Shown piece by piece: positions 16,895-25,266 of a stretch of 64,000 nt of DNA. The DNA comes from VBAS01 sp964444975 (GTDB lineage: Bacteria; Bacteroidota; Bacteroidia; Chitinophagales; Chitinophagaceae): positions 18,953-82,952 of the forward strand of contig CAYUJD010000007.1 of the NCBI GenBank assembly GCA_964444975.1, given 5' to 3'. The notes below the pieces were generated by a model. That model had not been told where the DNA came from, searched no databases, and saw nothing but the letters and a program-made list of their open reading frames with translations. Numbering within the stretch: position 1 is the stretch's first letter; each line of letters starts with the position of its first letter. Both the position numbers and the translations under genes were made by a program.

Positions 16895-18256
16895 ATGAAG
16901 TCAATTTTTATTCACGTTTTGTTTTGCTTATCCATCAGCGGTATGGCACAACAGCAGGAAGATTCAATTATGGTTAAAAGAATTTCGGATGAAATACTGC
17001 TGAACGGGAAATGCTATGACAACCTGCGCTACCTGACCAAACAAATTGGCGGGCGGCTGGCGGGCTCGCCGCAAATGACAATGGCTGAACAGTGGGGCAA
17101 AAAACTGATGGAGGAAAGCGGGGCCGACCGAGTGCTGATGCAGGAGTGTAAAGTACCGCATTGGGTACGGGGTGGAAAAGATGAAGCTAAGGTGATTGGC
17201 GGAAGCAAAAAGCAACTGGATGTAATTGCGCTGGGCAATTCCCTTGGTTCAGGTAAAAAAGCTGTGCAGGCAGAAGTGCTGCTGGTGAATTCCTTTGATG
17301 AACTGGAAAAAAAGAAAGAGGAAGTAAAAGACAAAATTGTTTTTTATAATTATAAATTCAATGCTACATATATCCGCACTTTCCAGGCGTATGGCGAGGC
17401 TTCGCAATACCGGGGCAGCGGGCCCAGCCGGGCTGCAAAGTATGGCGCCGTGGCCGTGATGATAAGAAGCATGAGTGGTGCTGTTGACAACTATCCGCAT
17501 ACAGGGGCCACCCGTTATGTGGATTCGTTTGCAAAAATTCCGGCAGTGGCTGTTGGTTTGCGTGATGCCGACTGGCTGAATGAACAACTGAAAAGCGGTA
17601 ACAAAATCAACATTAAAATAAAAACCTACGGTCATTTTCTTGACAGCGCCACGGGGCATAATGTAATCGGCGAGCTGACCGGTTCAGAATTTCCTGATGA
17701 GATTATAACCGTTGGCGGGCATCTTGATTCGTGGGACACCGGCGAAGGGGCACATGATGACGGCGCCGGCTGCGTGCAGACAATTGAAATATTGCGGGCA
17801 TTCAAAGCGCTTGGTTACAAACCAAAACGCACTATCCGGTTTGTTTTGTTTGCCAATGAAGAAAACGGGCTGCGTGGCGGACAGAAATATGCGGAAGAAG
17901 CGAAAGCAAAAAATGAGAAACACATTTTTGCACTTGAAAGCGATGCCGGCGGTTTTACACCGCGGGCTTTTGGTTTCAGCATGAAGGAAGAACAGTTTCA
18001 GAAAGTGCTGCAGTGGAAACCGCTGATTGCGCCTTATGGCTGCAGTGAGTTCAACCGCGGAGGAGGCGGGGCAGACATCGGGCCATTACGAAATGTCGGG
18101 GCGGCATTGGCCGGCCTGTCTCCTGACTCGCAGCGCTACTTTGATGTGCATCATGCAAGAAGCGATGTGTTTGAAGCAGTGAATAAACGGGAACTGGAAC
18201 TGGGAGCGGTGAATATGGCAGCACTGATTTACCTGGTGGATAAGTATGGGTTGTAA
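16895..18256 (+). CDS. Secreted M28 family zinc peptidase (carboxypeptidase Q-like)
   Basis: The start at the ATG at 16895 (453 aa) gives a clean signal peptide (KSIFIHVLFCLSISGMAQ). A PA insert is expected in the middle (about residues 125-240). The zinc-peptidase core has GGHLDSWDTGEGAHDDGAG (His and Asp ligands), FANEENGLRGG (catalytic and bridging Glu), ESDAGG, and the final ligand in DVHHARSD. It matches the PGCP/carboxypeptidase Q branch, which removes N-terminal residues from or cleaves dipeptides in the periplasm or outside. It stands alone between bshA (divergent) and the arginine operon (convergent). Confidence 0.88.
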   Translation: MKSIFIHVLFCLSISGMAQQQEDSIMVKRISDEILLNGKCYDNLRYLTKQIGGRLAGSPQMTMAEQWGKKLMEESGADRVLMQECKVPHWVRGGKDEAKVIGGSKKQLDVIALGNSLGSGKKAVQAEVLLVNSFDELEKKKEEVKDKIVFYNYKFNATYIRTFQAYGEASQYRGSGPSRAAKYGAVAVMIRSMSGAVDNYPHTGATRYVDSFAKIPAVAVGLRDADWLNEQLKSGNKINIKIKTYGHFLDSATGHNVIGELTGSEFPDEIITVGGHLDSWDTGEGAHDDGAGCVQTIEILRAFKALGYKPKRTIRFVLFANEENGLRGGQKYAEEAKAKNEKHIFALESDAGGFTPRAFGFSMKEEQFQKVLQWKPLIAPYGCSEFNRGGGGADIGPLRNVGAALAGLSPDSQRYFDVHHARSDVFEAVNKRELELGAVNMAALIYLVDKYGL

Positions 18257-18263
18257 ACGTCCG

Positions 18264-18283
18264 GCCCCTTAAGGGGCGTTTTT
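18264..18283 (+). terminator. Rho-independent terminator after the M28 peptidase
   Basis: The perfect stem GCCCCTT/AAGGGGC (18264-18277) is followed by CGTTTTT on the plus strand, 8 bp after the stop codon. The convergent argH ends a few bases further on. Confidence 0.8.
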
Positions 18284-18289
18284 ATGCAG

Positions 18290-19639
18290 TCACTGCTGCA
18301 GCAGATTGTTAAGCGCAGTTTGAACAGAAATAAAAGGAAACGAGGTTACAATCTTCTCCATTTGTTTTTTTATTTTTTCCGTGCAAAGGTTGCCGATACT
18401 TCCTTCGTGTGTATGTTCAACAGAAGCCGGGGGGGTAAATCTTCCTGCTTCAATATCCAGTCCCACTTTTTTATAAGCATCCCTGAATGGCATGCCGGCG
18501 TTTACCAGTTTGTTCACTTCTTCCACGCTGAAGAGGTATTTATACTTCTCATCCGCTAATATATCTTTTTTAATTTCAATATTACTCAGCATTAGTCCGG
18601 TCATTTCCATACAATCTTTCAGGGCTTTGAATGCGGGGAATAAATGCTCTTTCAGCAACTGGAGGTCGCGGTGATAACCGGATGGCAGGTTGGTGGTCAT
18701 CATCATAATTTCGTTGGGCAGGGCTTTGATGCGATTGCAATGGCTGCGGATAAGCTCAAACACATCCGGATTTTTTTTGTGCGGCATAATGCTGCTGCCG
18801 GTAGTGAGTTCGGCCGGAAAAGAAATAAAACCGAAGTTCTGGTTCAGGTACAGGCAGGCATCCATGCTGAGTTTTGCCAGCGTATCGGCCACATTGGCCA
18901 TTGCCTGCGCCACGATACGTTCTGTTTTTCCTCTGCCCATCTGTGCGTAAACTGAATTGTAATTCAGATCAGCAAAGCCCAGTAATTTTGTGGTTAGCGT
19001 TCTATTAATAGGAAAGGAAGAACCATAACCAGCGGCAGAGCCCAGCGGATTTTTGTTCACCACATCATACGCTGCTTTTAAAGTTATCATGTCATCCACC
19101 AGGCTTTCGGCAAATGCACCAAACCACAGGCCGAAAGAAGAAGGCATAGCCAGCTGCAAATGCGTATAGCCGGGCAACAGGTAATCTTTATATTTTTCAC
19201 TTTGTGTTTGCAGCAAATCAAAAAGAGGTTGAATGGATTTTACAAGTCCTTCCAGTTCACTACGTAAAAAAAGCCTGATGTCAACCAGCACCTGGTCGTT
19301 GCGGCTGCGGGCCGAATGGATTTTTTTGCCCGCATCGCCGAGTTGTTGGGTAAGCAGCAGCTCTACCTGGGAGTGAATGTCTTCTATGTCGTCGTGAATC
19401 GTGATCCGATAGCTATCGGATCGTGAATCTTGAAAAGCAGCGTAAATATTCCGGAGTTCTTTTACCAGCAAATCTTTTTCATCTTTTTGCAAAAGCCCCA
19501 CGCTTTCCAGCATGATTACATGCGCCATGCTGCCCAATACGTCAAACGGCGCCAGCAGCAAATCAAATTCTTTGTCCTTACCCACGGTGAATTGTTCTAC
19601 TTCTTTTAATGAGGTTTTATCTTTTTGCCACAACTTCAT
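18290..19639 (-). CDS. argH: Argininosuccinate lyase
   Basis: A 449-residue member of the fumarase/aspartase superfamily. It shows HSARSRNDQVL, the signature loop GSSIMPHKKNPDVFELIR with the catalytic serine, and a LPSGYHRDLQ motif. It splits argininosuccinate into arginine and fumarate, the last arginine step. It is the distal gene of the arginine operon, and its ATG overlaps the argE stop as ATGA. An in-frame insert, QDSRSDSYRIT, around residues 73-83 is encoded by a 20-bp palindrome and flanking GTGAATC repeats; it lies just before the EDIHSQVE motif and appears not to disturb it. Confidence 0.93.
   Translation of the reverse strand: MKLWQKDKTSLKEVEQFTVGKDKEFDLLLAPFDVLGSMAHVIMLESVGLLQKDEKDLLVKELRNIYAAFQDSRSDSYRITIHDDIEDIHSQVELLLTQQLGDAGKKIHSARSRNDQVLVDIRLFLRSELEGLVKSIQPLFDLLQTQSEKYKDYLLPGYTHLQLAMPSSFGLWFGAFAESLVDDMITLKAAYDVVNKNPLGSAAGYGSSFPINRTLTTKLLGFADLNYNSVYAQMGRGKTERIVAQAMANVADTLAKLSMDACLYLNQNFGFISFPAELTTGSSIMPHKKNPDVFELIRSHCNRIKALPNEIMMMTTNLPSGYHRDLQLLKEHLFPAFKALKDCMEMTGLMLSNIEIKKDILADEKYKYLFSVEEVNKLVNAGMPFRDAYKKVGLDIEAGRFTPPASVEHTHEGSIGNLCTEKIKKQMEKIVTSFPFISVQTALNNLLQQ
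19403..19422. repeat. 20-bp perfect palindrome inside argH
   Basis: GATCCGATAGCTATCGGATC reads the same on both strands and is flanked by GTGAATC on the left (19394-19400) and right (19423-19429). It belongs to the same style as the TCCCGAT...ATCGGGA elements at 26561 and 34090, but is located in a coding region. Confidence 0.85.
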
Positions 19640-20745
19640 AACACCTGGTTTAAAAGTTGAATATACAACTCAATTCCTTCCTTTATTTCATCAATATAAA
19701 TATACTCGTCAGCCGTATGACTCCTGGCGCTGTCGCCGGGGCCCATCTTCAATGCCGGAAAATTCATCAGGGCTTTGTCCGAAGTGGTGGGAGAGCCATA
19801 ATACGTTCTTCCCAGCTTTAATCCGGCCTTCACCAGCGGGTGGTCCGGTGCAATGGCCGTGGACCGCAGGCGGGTGCTGCGTGGCATCACTTCACATTGT
19901 ACGTTTGACCTGATGGTTTCCAGCATTTCTTCAAAGCTGTACAATTCATTCACCCGGCAATCCACTACGAATTTGCACTGGGCCGGCACCACGTTGTGTG
20001 CTTTGTTTTCCGTTTCCATCACCGTCACACTCATCTTCACCGGGCCAAGTAAACTGGAAACTTTATCAAACTGATACGATCTGAACCATTCGATATCTTT
20101 TAGTGCTTTGTACAGTGCATTATCGCCTTCTTCCCTCGCAGCATGCCCGGCTTTTCCGTGTGCTATGCAATCGAGCACCATCAATCCTTTTTCTGCTACA
20201 GCCATCTGCATTTGCGTGGGCTCGCCTACTATGGCGCAATCTATTTTTCCCATCCGCGGCAGCAACGCTTCAATTCCGTTGTGGCCGGAAATTTCTTCTT
20301 CGGCACTTGCAGCAAAAAAGAGATTATATTCCAGGTTTGGCTGGTTTAAGAAATAAAGAAACACAGCGATAAGTGATACGAGAGCACCGCCGGCATCATT
20401 GCTGCCGAGGCCATAGAGCTTCCCGTTTTTTTCGGCAGGCCGGAAAGGATCCATCGTGTAACCTTTGTTGGGCTTTACCGTATCGTGGTGTGAGTTGAGG
20501 AGGAGCGTAGGTTTTTGTTCGTCGAAAAAATTGTTCTTAGCCCAGATATTATTCAGGTACACCTGTGTCTTTGCACCATGGCGGCTAAGAAACTGCTCGA
20601 TGATGTCAGCCGTATTCTGTTCTTCTTTGCTGAAAGAAGGTGTGGCAATGAGCTGTTTCAATAGTCCAATGGCAGCCACCTTCAAATCGTCCGATGCGGG
20701 CGGAGACAGTTTTGAAAATTCATTATGTTTTGCAGCGTCACTCAT
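19636..20745 (-). CDS. argE: M20 family acylcitrulline/acylornithine deacylase (ArgE-type)
   Basis: A 369-residue M20 zinc peptidase with SHHDTVKPN (metal His86, Asp88), GLGSNDAGGALVSL (bridging Asp117), and AAEEEISGHNG (catalytic Glu149 and metal Glu150), plus a dimerisation lid in the middle. In the Bacteroidota pathway the carbamoyltransferase acts on acylornithine, so the substrate here is most likely N-acetyl- or N-succinyl-citrulline, giving citrulline for ArgG. This follows from the neighbouring argF' and is not visible in the enzyme itself. It overlaps argB by 8 bp and argH by 4 bp, so the three are translationally coupled. Confidence 0.88.
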   Translation of the reverse strand: MSDAAKHNEFSKLSPPASDDLKVAAIGLLKQLIATPSFSKEEQNTADIIEQFLSRHGAKTQVYLNNIWAKNNFFDEQKPTLLLNSHHDTVKPNKGYTMDPFRPAEKNGKLYGLGSNDAGGALVSLIAVFLYFLNQPNLEYNLFFAASAEEEISGHNGIEALLPRMGKIDCAIVGEPTQMQMAVAEKGLMVLDCIAHGKAGHAAREEGDNALYKALKDIEWFRSYQFDKVSSLLGPVKMSVTVMETENKAHNVVPAQCKFVVDCRVNELYSFEEMLETIRSNVQCEVMPRSTRLRSTAIAPDHPLVKAGLKLGRTYYGSPTTSDKALMNFPALKMGPGDSARSHTADEYIYIDEIKEGIELYIQLLNQVL

Positions 20746-21541
20746 TAATGATGGTTGTTCCGCTTTCGCCGGAAGTCAGTTTATCCAGTTCTTCGGCTTT
20801 ACCGATGATTACTTTTTTTACGCCGTTGTTCAGTGCGGCAAATGCATTGTCGAGCTTGGGCAGCATGCCGGCAAATATTTTGGCCTCCCTGTCACCCGGA
20901 AGGGGAGTTTTTAATTTTTCATATTCATTCCGGGTTAATTTTTTTATCACTGAAGATTCATCATTTACATCCATCAGCACACCGCTTTTTTCAAAGGAGT
21001 AAACGAGGTGTACTTCATATTCGCCGCTCATGGTTGTTGCCAGTTCCTGTGCAATGGTATCGGCATTGGTATTGAGCAATTGTCCTTTTCCGTCGTGTGT
21101 AATGGGAGCTACTACTACTGCCAGGTTTTTTTCGAGTAATGATTTTATCAGACCGGCATTTACATAATCAATATCGCCGACAAAACCAAAGTCGAGCACG
21201 GGGTGTTTTCTTTTATGCGCAAGAATCGCATCGCCATCGGTACCGCATAGCCCGATGGCATTGCAGGCAAAGCTTTGCAAGCGGGCAACGAGGTTCTTGT
21301 TTACATAGCCCGCATAAACCATTGTTACAATCTTCAGCGTTTCTTCATCCGTAATTCGCCGGCCATCCACCAGCTTTTGCTTTATGCCCATTTTCTCCGC
21401 CAGCCGGGTAGCCAGTTTGCCGCCGCCATGCACTAAAATCTTTTTTCCTTCCATTGCAGCAAATGATTTCAGGAATGAAGCAAGCTTTTCGTCGTCATCA
21501 ATGATGTTGCCTCCGATTTTTATTACAAACAGTTTAGCCAT
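20738..21541 (-). CDS. argB: Acetylglutamate (acylglutamate) kinase
   Basis: A 267-residue amino-acid kinase from the ATG at 21541 (MAKLFVIKIGGNIIDD). An ATG two codons upstream (21547) is possible. It has the N-terminal VIKIGGN loop, VHGGGKLATRLAEKMGI, NADTIAQELA and a C-terminal GTTI. It phosphorylates N-acylglutamate at the gamma carboxylate, the second step of the pathway. If the operon uses succinyl intermediates, as residue 90 of the carbamoyltransferase suggests, the substrate would be N-succinylglutamate. It overlaps argE by 8 bp. Confidence 0.93.
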   Translation of the reverse strand: MAKLFVIKIGGNIIDDDEKLASFLKSFAAMEGKKILVHGGGKLATRLAEKMGIKQKLVDGRRITDEETLKIVTMVYAGYVNKNLVARLQSFACNAIGLCGTDGDAILAHKRKHPVLDFGFVGDIDYVNAGLIKSLLEKNLAVVVAPITHDGKGQLLNTNADTIAQELATTMSGEYEVHLVYSFEKSGVLMDVNDESSVIKKLTRNEYEKLKTPLPGDREAKIFAGMLPKLDNAFAALNNGVKKVIIGKAEELDKLTSGESGTTIINE

Positions 21542-21554
21542 AACCATCCAACCA

Positions 21555-22544
21555 TCAATCCCCCGAACTTTCGGGGTAACAATTTGTTTTCAGAATTTCG
21601 CTCAACACTATTTGCGCCGCCCACACCCTGTTGGCTGCCTGCTGCGTTACAATACTCATTGGCCCGTCCAGAATTTCATCACTCAACTCCACATTTCTTC
21701 TTACCGGCAGGCAATGCATTACTTTGGCGTTATTCGTCAGCGCCCAGCGTTTTTTCTTCAGCTGCCATTTGGGGTCGTTGGTAAAAATCTTTCCGTAGTC
21801 ATTATAAGTGCTCCAGTTTTTTACATACACAAAGTCGGCATCCTTCAGCGCTTCTTCCTGGTTATATACGATCGTAGCACCCCTGGTAAACTCTTCACTC
21901 AATTCATAGTCTTCGGGATGAGTTATGACAAAATCAGCTTTTCCCCATGCATTCATCCATTGCGCAAAACTATTGGCCACGCATTGCGGCAGCGGTTTTA
22001 TATGTGGCGCCCAGCTCAAAACGATTTTTGATTTTTGATTTTTGATTTTCGATTTATTTAGTTCCTCCCTGATGGTAATTATATCGGCTAATGATTGCAG
22101 GGGATGCAGTGTTGCGCTTTCCAGGCTTATTACCGGGATGCCGGAGTATTTGACAAATTGTTTTATGTACAGCTCGCTGTAATCGTCTTCGCGGTTTTTC
22201 AGCGAGGGGAAGGTTCGGATAGCCAGTATGTCGAAATATTTTCCGAGTATCGGCGACGCGTCTTTTACATGCTCCACCGTGCTGCCGCTCATGATGGCTT
22301 CATCTTCAAACTCCAGCGCCCAGCCTTCCTGCCCCACATTAAACACAATGCAATCCATACCGAGGTTCTGCGCAGCGATTTGTGTACTCAGCCGGGTACG
22401 CATGCTCGGGTTCAGAAACAAACAGCCGATACGCTTGCCTGCCCCAAGTGATTTGTCTTTGAACGGATCAGCTTTATACGCCAAGGCCTTTTGTACCAGC
22501 GCATCAATGTCTGTAACATCTTTTACTGAAATGAACTGATTCAT
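21555..22544 (-). CDS. argF': N-acylornithine carbamoyltransferase (ArgF', probably N-succinylornithine type)
   Basis: A 329-residue transcarbamylase with the carbamoyl-phosphate loop SMRTRLST (residues 47-54), LHPLQSLAD, and a C-terminal HCLPVRRNVELSDE, as in the acetyl/succinyl-ornithine branch (HCLPVRR rather than HCLPA). At the position that sets acyl specificity, MSGSTVEH has Val90. The Bacteroides fragilis succinyl enzyme has Pro90 and the Xanthomonas acetyl enzyme has Glu92, and small or non-acidic residues there favour succinylornithine. This is therefore probably the succinyl type. A low-complexity insert, KSKIKNQKSKI (about residues 174-184), is encoded by a GATTTTT repeat. The last residues YPESSGD come from a palindrome at the stop codon. 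Confidence 0.9.
   Translation of the reverse strand: MNQFISVKDVTDIDALVQKALAYKADPFKDKSLGAGKRIGCLFLNPSMRTRLSTQIAAQNLGMDCIVFNVGQEGWALEFEDEAIMSGSTVEHVKDASPILGKYFDILAIRTFPSLKNREDDYSELYIKQFVKYSGIPVISLESATLHPLQSLADIITIREELNKSKIKNQKSKIVLSWAPHIKPLPQCVANSFAQWMNAWGKADFVITHPEDYELSEEFTRGATIVYNQEEALKDADFVYVKNWSTYNDYGKIFTNDPKWQLKKKRWALTNNAKVMHCLPVRRNVELSDEILDGPMSIVTQQAANRVWAAQIVLSEILKTNCYPESSGD
21561..21576. repeat. Palindrome at the 3' end of argF'
   Basis: The perfect inverted repeat CCCCGAA / TTCGGGG with a 2-nt spacer encodes the last codons (YPESSG) of the carbamoyltransferase. It may act as a hairpin between argF' and argB in the operon transcript. Confidence 0.75.
22022..22055. repeat. GATTTTT tandem repeat inside argF'
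   Basis: Four imperfect copies of a 7-base word (GATTTTT, the last GATTTTC) give the in-frame insert KSKIKNQKSKI in the carbamoyltransferase. A near-identical tract occurs in argC at 24903-24931, and related words occur at 34029-34046. Confidence 0.75.
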
Positions 22545-22590
22545 TATTTAATGCTCAATGCTTAATGTATGTTTAGTTGAGTTACAACGC

Positions 22591-22950
22591 TTAGTCTTTG
22601 CGGATTGATTTTATTAAATTGGTCAACTTTGCTTTTCCTTCAACCAGCATTGTTTGAAACTCACTGTATTTGTCCTTACTAAAATATTTTAATTCAAATG
22701 ACAATAATGCAATGTATTCCGGTTCATGCAATGATCCCATAGCCTGATCAAGAAGGTGTACAAAATCTTTATCTGTGTGTCTTCCACAGCCCTCTGCACT
22801 ATTCATTGGGACGGAGTAAGCTGCCTTTTTCATTTGAGAAGCCAGATCGTATTGTTGTGATTTCGGAAATGATGGCAAAAATTCTGTATATACAAATAGC
22901 ACAAGACCGTGTGCTTTATGCCAAACTTCATAATTTTTATAGTTCCTCAT
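22591..22950 (-). CDS. Four-helix-bundle protein (S23/23S rRNA intervening-sequence family)
   Basis: A 119-residue protein of the small four-helix-bundle family. It shows the N-terminal YEVWHKAHGLVLFVYTE, SSQ/PKSQQYDLASQMKKAAYSVPMNSAEGCGR in helix 2, FVHLLDQAMGSLHEPEYIALLS, and a C-terminal helix ending in LIKSIRKD. The family was first found in rRNA intervening sequences and forms pentamers; its cellular role is unknown, though nucleic-acid binding has been suggested. It sits alone between argF' and argD, on the operon strand, flanked by repeat-rich spacers (TTAATGCTCAATGCTTAATG and CATTCAGC words). It is probably a mobile insertion into the arginine operon. Confidence 0.85.
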   Translation of the reverse strand: MRNYKNYEVWHKAHGLVLFVYTEFLPSFPKSQQYDLASQMKKAAYSVPMNSAEGCGRHTDKDFVHLLDQAMGSLHEPEYIALLSFELKYFSKDKYSEFQTMLVEGKAKLTNLIKSIRKD

Positions 22951-23024
22951 ATTATTAAATTATATGCTGAAGATTAAATGATCTGTGCCCGATGCTGAAT
23001 GTTTGATGCAGTAAGCATTCAGCA

Positions 23025-24170
23025 CTATGCATTCAGCCTTACATTTATCTCTTCCTTTACTGCTTCAATAAAATGCTCTGCATCTCTTTTCTTCAGCGCA
23101 AGGCTTGGTAATAATCTTATTACATTGGGCTTTGCCTCCCCGGTAAAAATTTTCTGGTTCCAGAGTAAATTTTTTCTCAGGTCATTCAGTTCTTCCGGTA
23201 CATCAAAACCAATCATCAGCCCGCGGCCTCTTATATTTTTTATTTCAGGAATCGCCTCCAGTTCGTCCCGTAAATATTTTCCTGTCGTCACGGCATTACC
23301 CATCAGTTTTTCTTCATCCATCACTTCCAGTACGGCCAGCGCAGCGGCGCAGGCAAGATGATTGCCGCCGAAAGTAGTGCCCAGCATATAATGCTTTGGT
23401 TTGATATGCGGTGCAATGATAATACCGGCTACGGGAAAGCCATTACCCATTCCTTTGGCCATGGTGTAAATGTCGGCATTCACACCGGCAAAATCATGAC
23501 TGAAAAACTTACCGCTGCGGCCAAAACCACACTGTACACTGTCGGCAATATACACAGCGCCAAATTCATCACACAGCATTCTTATCTTTTGAAGGAAAGA
23601 ATTGTCCGCTACATGAATGCCACCTACGCCCTGTATGCCCTCGATGATAACGGAAGAAATTTCCCGGCCGTATTTCTTAAAATAATTTTCAAGCGTCTCT
23701 TCATCGTTGAAGGGAAGGAAAGCAGCATTTTCCGTTTCGTTCACCGGTGCCACATAATTTTTATTGTCAGTTACTGCCACCGCCAGCGATGTACGGCCAT
23801 GAAATGATTTACTGAAGGCCACTACTTTTTTTCTTCCGTTGTGAAAGCTTGCCAGCTTCAGGGCATTTTCGTTGGCTTCGGCGCCGCTGTTGCAGAGGAA
23901 AAGCTGGTAATCTTCTTTGCCCGAAACCTTGCCCAGCTTTTCAGCAAGCTGTTGCTGCAAGGGAATTCTTACCGAGTTGGAATAAAATGCAATTTTATCA
24001 AGCTGCTCTTTGATTCGCTGTACCCAGTGCGGATGCAGATGACCAATACTGATGACGGCATGGCCGCCGTAAAGGTCAAGATACTGCTCGCCTTTGTCGT
24101 CCCACACATAAGAGCCTTTGGCTTTTACGATGGTGATTTCGTTTATGGGATATACATCGAATAAGTTCAT
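23025..24170 (-). CDS. argD: Acylornithine aminotransferase (ArgD)
   Basis: A class III PLP aminotransferase of 381 aa from the ATG at 24170 (MNLFDVYPINEITIVKAKG). It contains CNSGAEANENALKLA, the cofactor aspartate region YIADSVQCGFGRSGKFF, the PLP lysine in YTMAKGMGNGFP (about residue 239) and GTTFGGNHLACAAALAVLE. It converts N-acylglutamate semialdehyde to N-acylornithine using glutamate. Operon position between argC and argF' matches the order of the pathway. Confidence 0.92.
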   Translation of the reverse strand: MNLFDVYPINEITIVKAKGSYVWDDKGEQYLDLYGGHAVISIGHLHPHWVQRIKEQLDKIAFYSNSVRIPLQQQLAEKLGKVSGKEDYQLFLCNSGAEANENALKLASFHNGRKKVVAFSKSFHGRTSLAVAVTDNKNYVAPVNETENAAFLPFNDEETLENYFKKYGREISSVIIEGIQGVGGIHVADNSFLQKIRMLCDEFGAVYIADSVQCGFGRSGKFFSHDFAGVNADIYTMAKGMGNGFPVAGIIIAPHIKPKHYMLGTTFGGNHLACAAALAVLEVMDEEKLMGNAVTTGKYLRDELEAIPEIKNIRGRGLMIGFDVPEELNDLRKNLLWNQKIFTGEAKPNVIRLLPSLALKKRDAEHFIEAVKEEINVRLNA

Positions 24171-24232
24171 TATACAATATTTTGCCACGAAGGCACGGAG
24201 TTGATTCCGTGATTTCCGTGCCTCTGTGGCTA

Positions 24233-25234
24233 TTAAAAATAATTTGCTTTTAATTTCAGTCCGGATGTTTCGTTCAGCCCAAACATCAAATTCATATTTT
24301 GCACGGCCTGGCCGCTGGCGCCTTTCAGTAAATTATCCGTCACGGAATGAATGACAAGCATACGGCCCGCTTTTTCCAGTTGAATCAAACATTTATTGGT
24401 ATTAACCACCTGTTTCAGGAAAACCTGTTCTTTGGTGACATGTGTAAACGGGTGACCGGTATAAAAATCCTGATAAAGATTGTTCAGTTCATCAAGACCT
24501 AAATCGCAACGCAACTGCGAGCTGACAAATATGCCCCTGGTAAAATCTCCCCGCCACGGCACAAACTTCACCCCCGAAAGCGCATCCCCTGATGGAGTGC
24601 CCGGGAAACTTTCCTGCAATTGATGAAGTGATTCATGAATCTCTCCAAGATGCTGGTGGGTTAGTGTTTTGTATGCCTGGATATTATTTTCCCGCCAGCT
24701 GAAGTGCGAAGTGGCGGCAAAACTTTGCCCGGCACCTGTGCTGCCGGTAATACCGGTAGTGAAAACTTCATTTAATAATCCTGCTTTTGCAAGCGGCAGC
24801 AACCCCAATTGAATTGCAGTGGCAAAACAACCCGGGTTGGCGACATTGTCAGCGGATTTGATTTTATCCCTGTTCAGCTCGGGAAGACCGTAGATGAATT
24901 TACGATTTTTGATTTCTGATTTTTGATTTAAACGGAAATCATTTGCAAGGTCAATTATTTTTGTTTTGGCTGCAATGCTGGTTTCTTCCAAAAATTTTCT
25001 CGATTCGCCATGACCGAGGCAGAGAAAGATCACATCTGTGTTTTCATCCAGTTCGCCTGAAAATCTCAAATCGGTTTCGCCCAGCAAATCATGATGAACA
25101 GCATGCACCGGCTTGCCGGCATTGCTGCGGCTGTGAATGAAAGAAATTTCAACGGAAGGATGATTGATTAACAACCGGATGAGTTCCCCGCCGGTGTAAC
25201 CAGCACCGCCTATTATTCCAGCTTTTATTGTCAT
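24233..25234 (-). CDS. argC: N-acyl-gamma-glutamyl-phosphate reductase
   Basis: A 333-residue type 1 ArgC with the NAD(P)-binding GIIGGAGYTGGELIRLL at the N terminus, catalytic Cys136 in NPGCFATA, and GITGSTGAGQSF. It reduces acylglutamyl phosphate to the semialdehyde. After DLANDFRL it carries an insert NQKSEIKNR (about residues 103-111) that most relatives lack, encoded by the same GATTTTT repeat seen in argF'. It lies between argG and argD in the operon with short spacers. Confidence 0.93.
   Translation of the reverse strand: MTIKAGIIGGAGYTGGELIRLLINHPSVEISFIHSRSNAGKPVHAVHHDLLGETDLRFSGELDENTDVIFLCLGHGESRKFLEETSIAAKTKIIDLANDFRLNQKSEIKNRKFIYGLPELNRDKIKSADNVANPGCFATAIQLGLLPLAKAGLLNEVFTTGITGSTGAGQSFAATSHFSWRENNIQAYKTLTHQHLGEIHESLHQLQESFPGTPSGDALSGVKFVPWRGDFTRGIFVSSQLRCDLGLDELNNLYQDFYTGHPFTHVTKEQVFLKQVVNTNKCLIQLEKAGRMLVIHSVTDNLLKGASGQAVQNMNLMFGLNETSGLKLKANYF
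24903..24931. repeat. GATTTTT repeat inside argC
   Basis: The tract GATTTTTGATTTCTGATTTT plus TGATTTA encodes the insert NQKSEIKNR and resembles the tract in argF' (22022-22055). Confidence 0.7.
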
Positions 25235-25266
25235 AGTTCTCTTTTTTAATAATCAATAATTAATAT

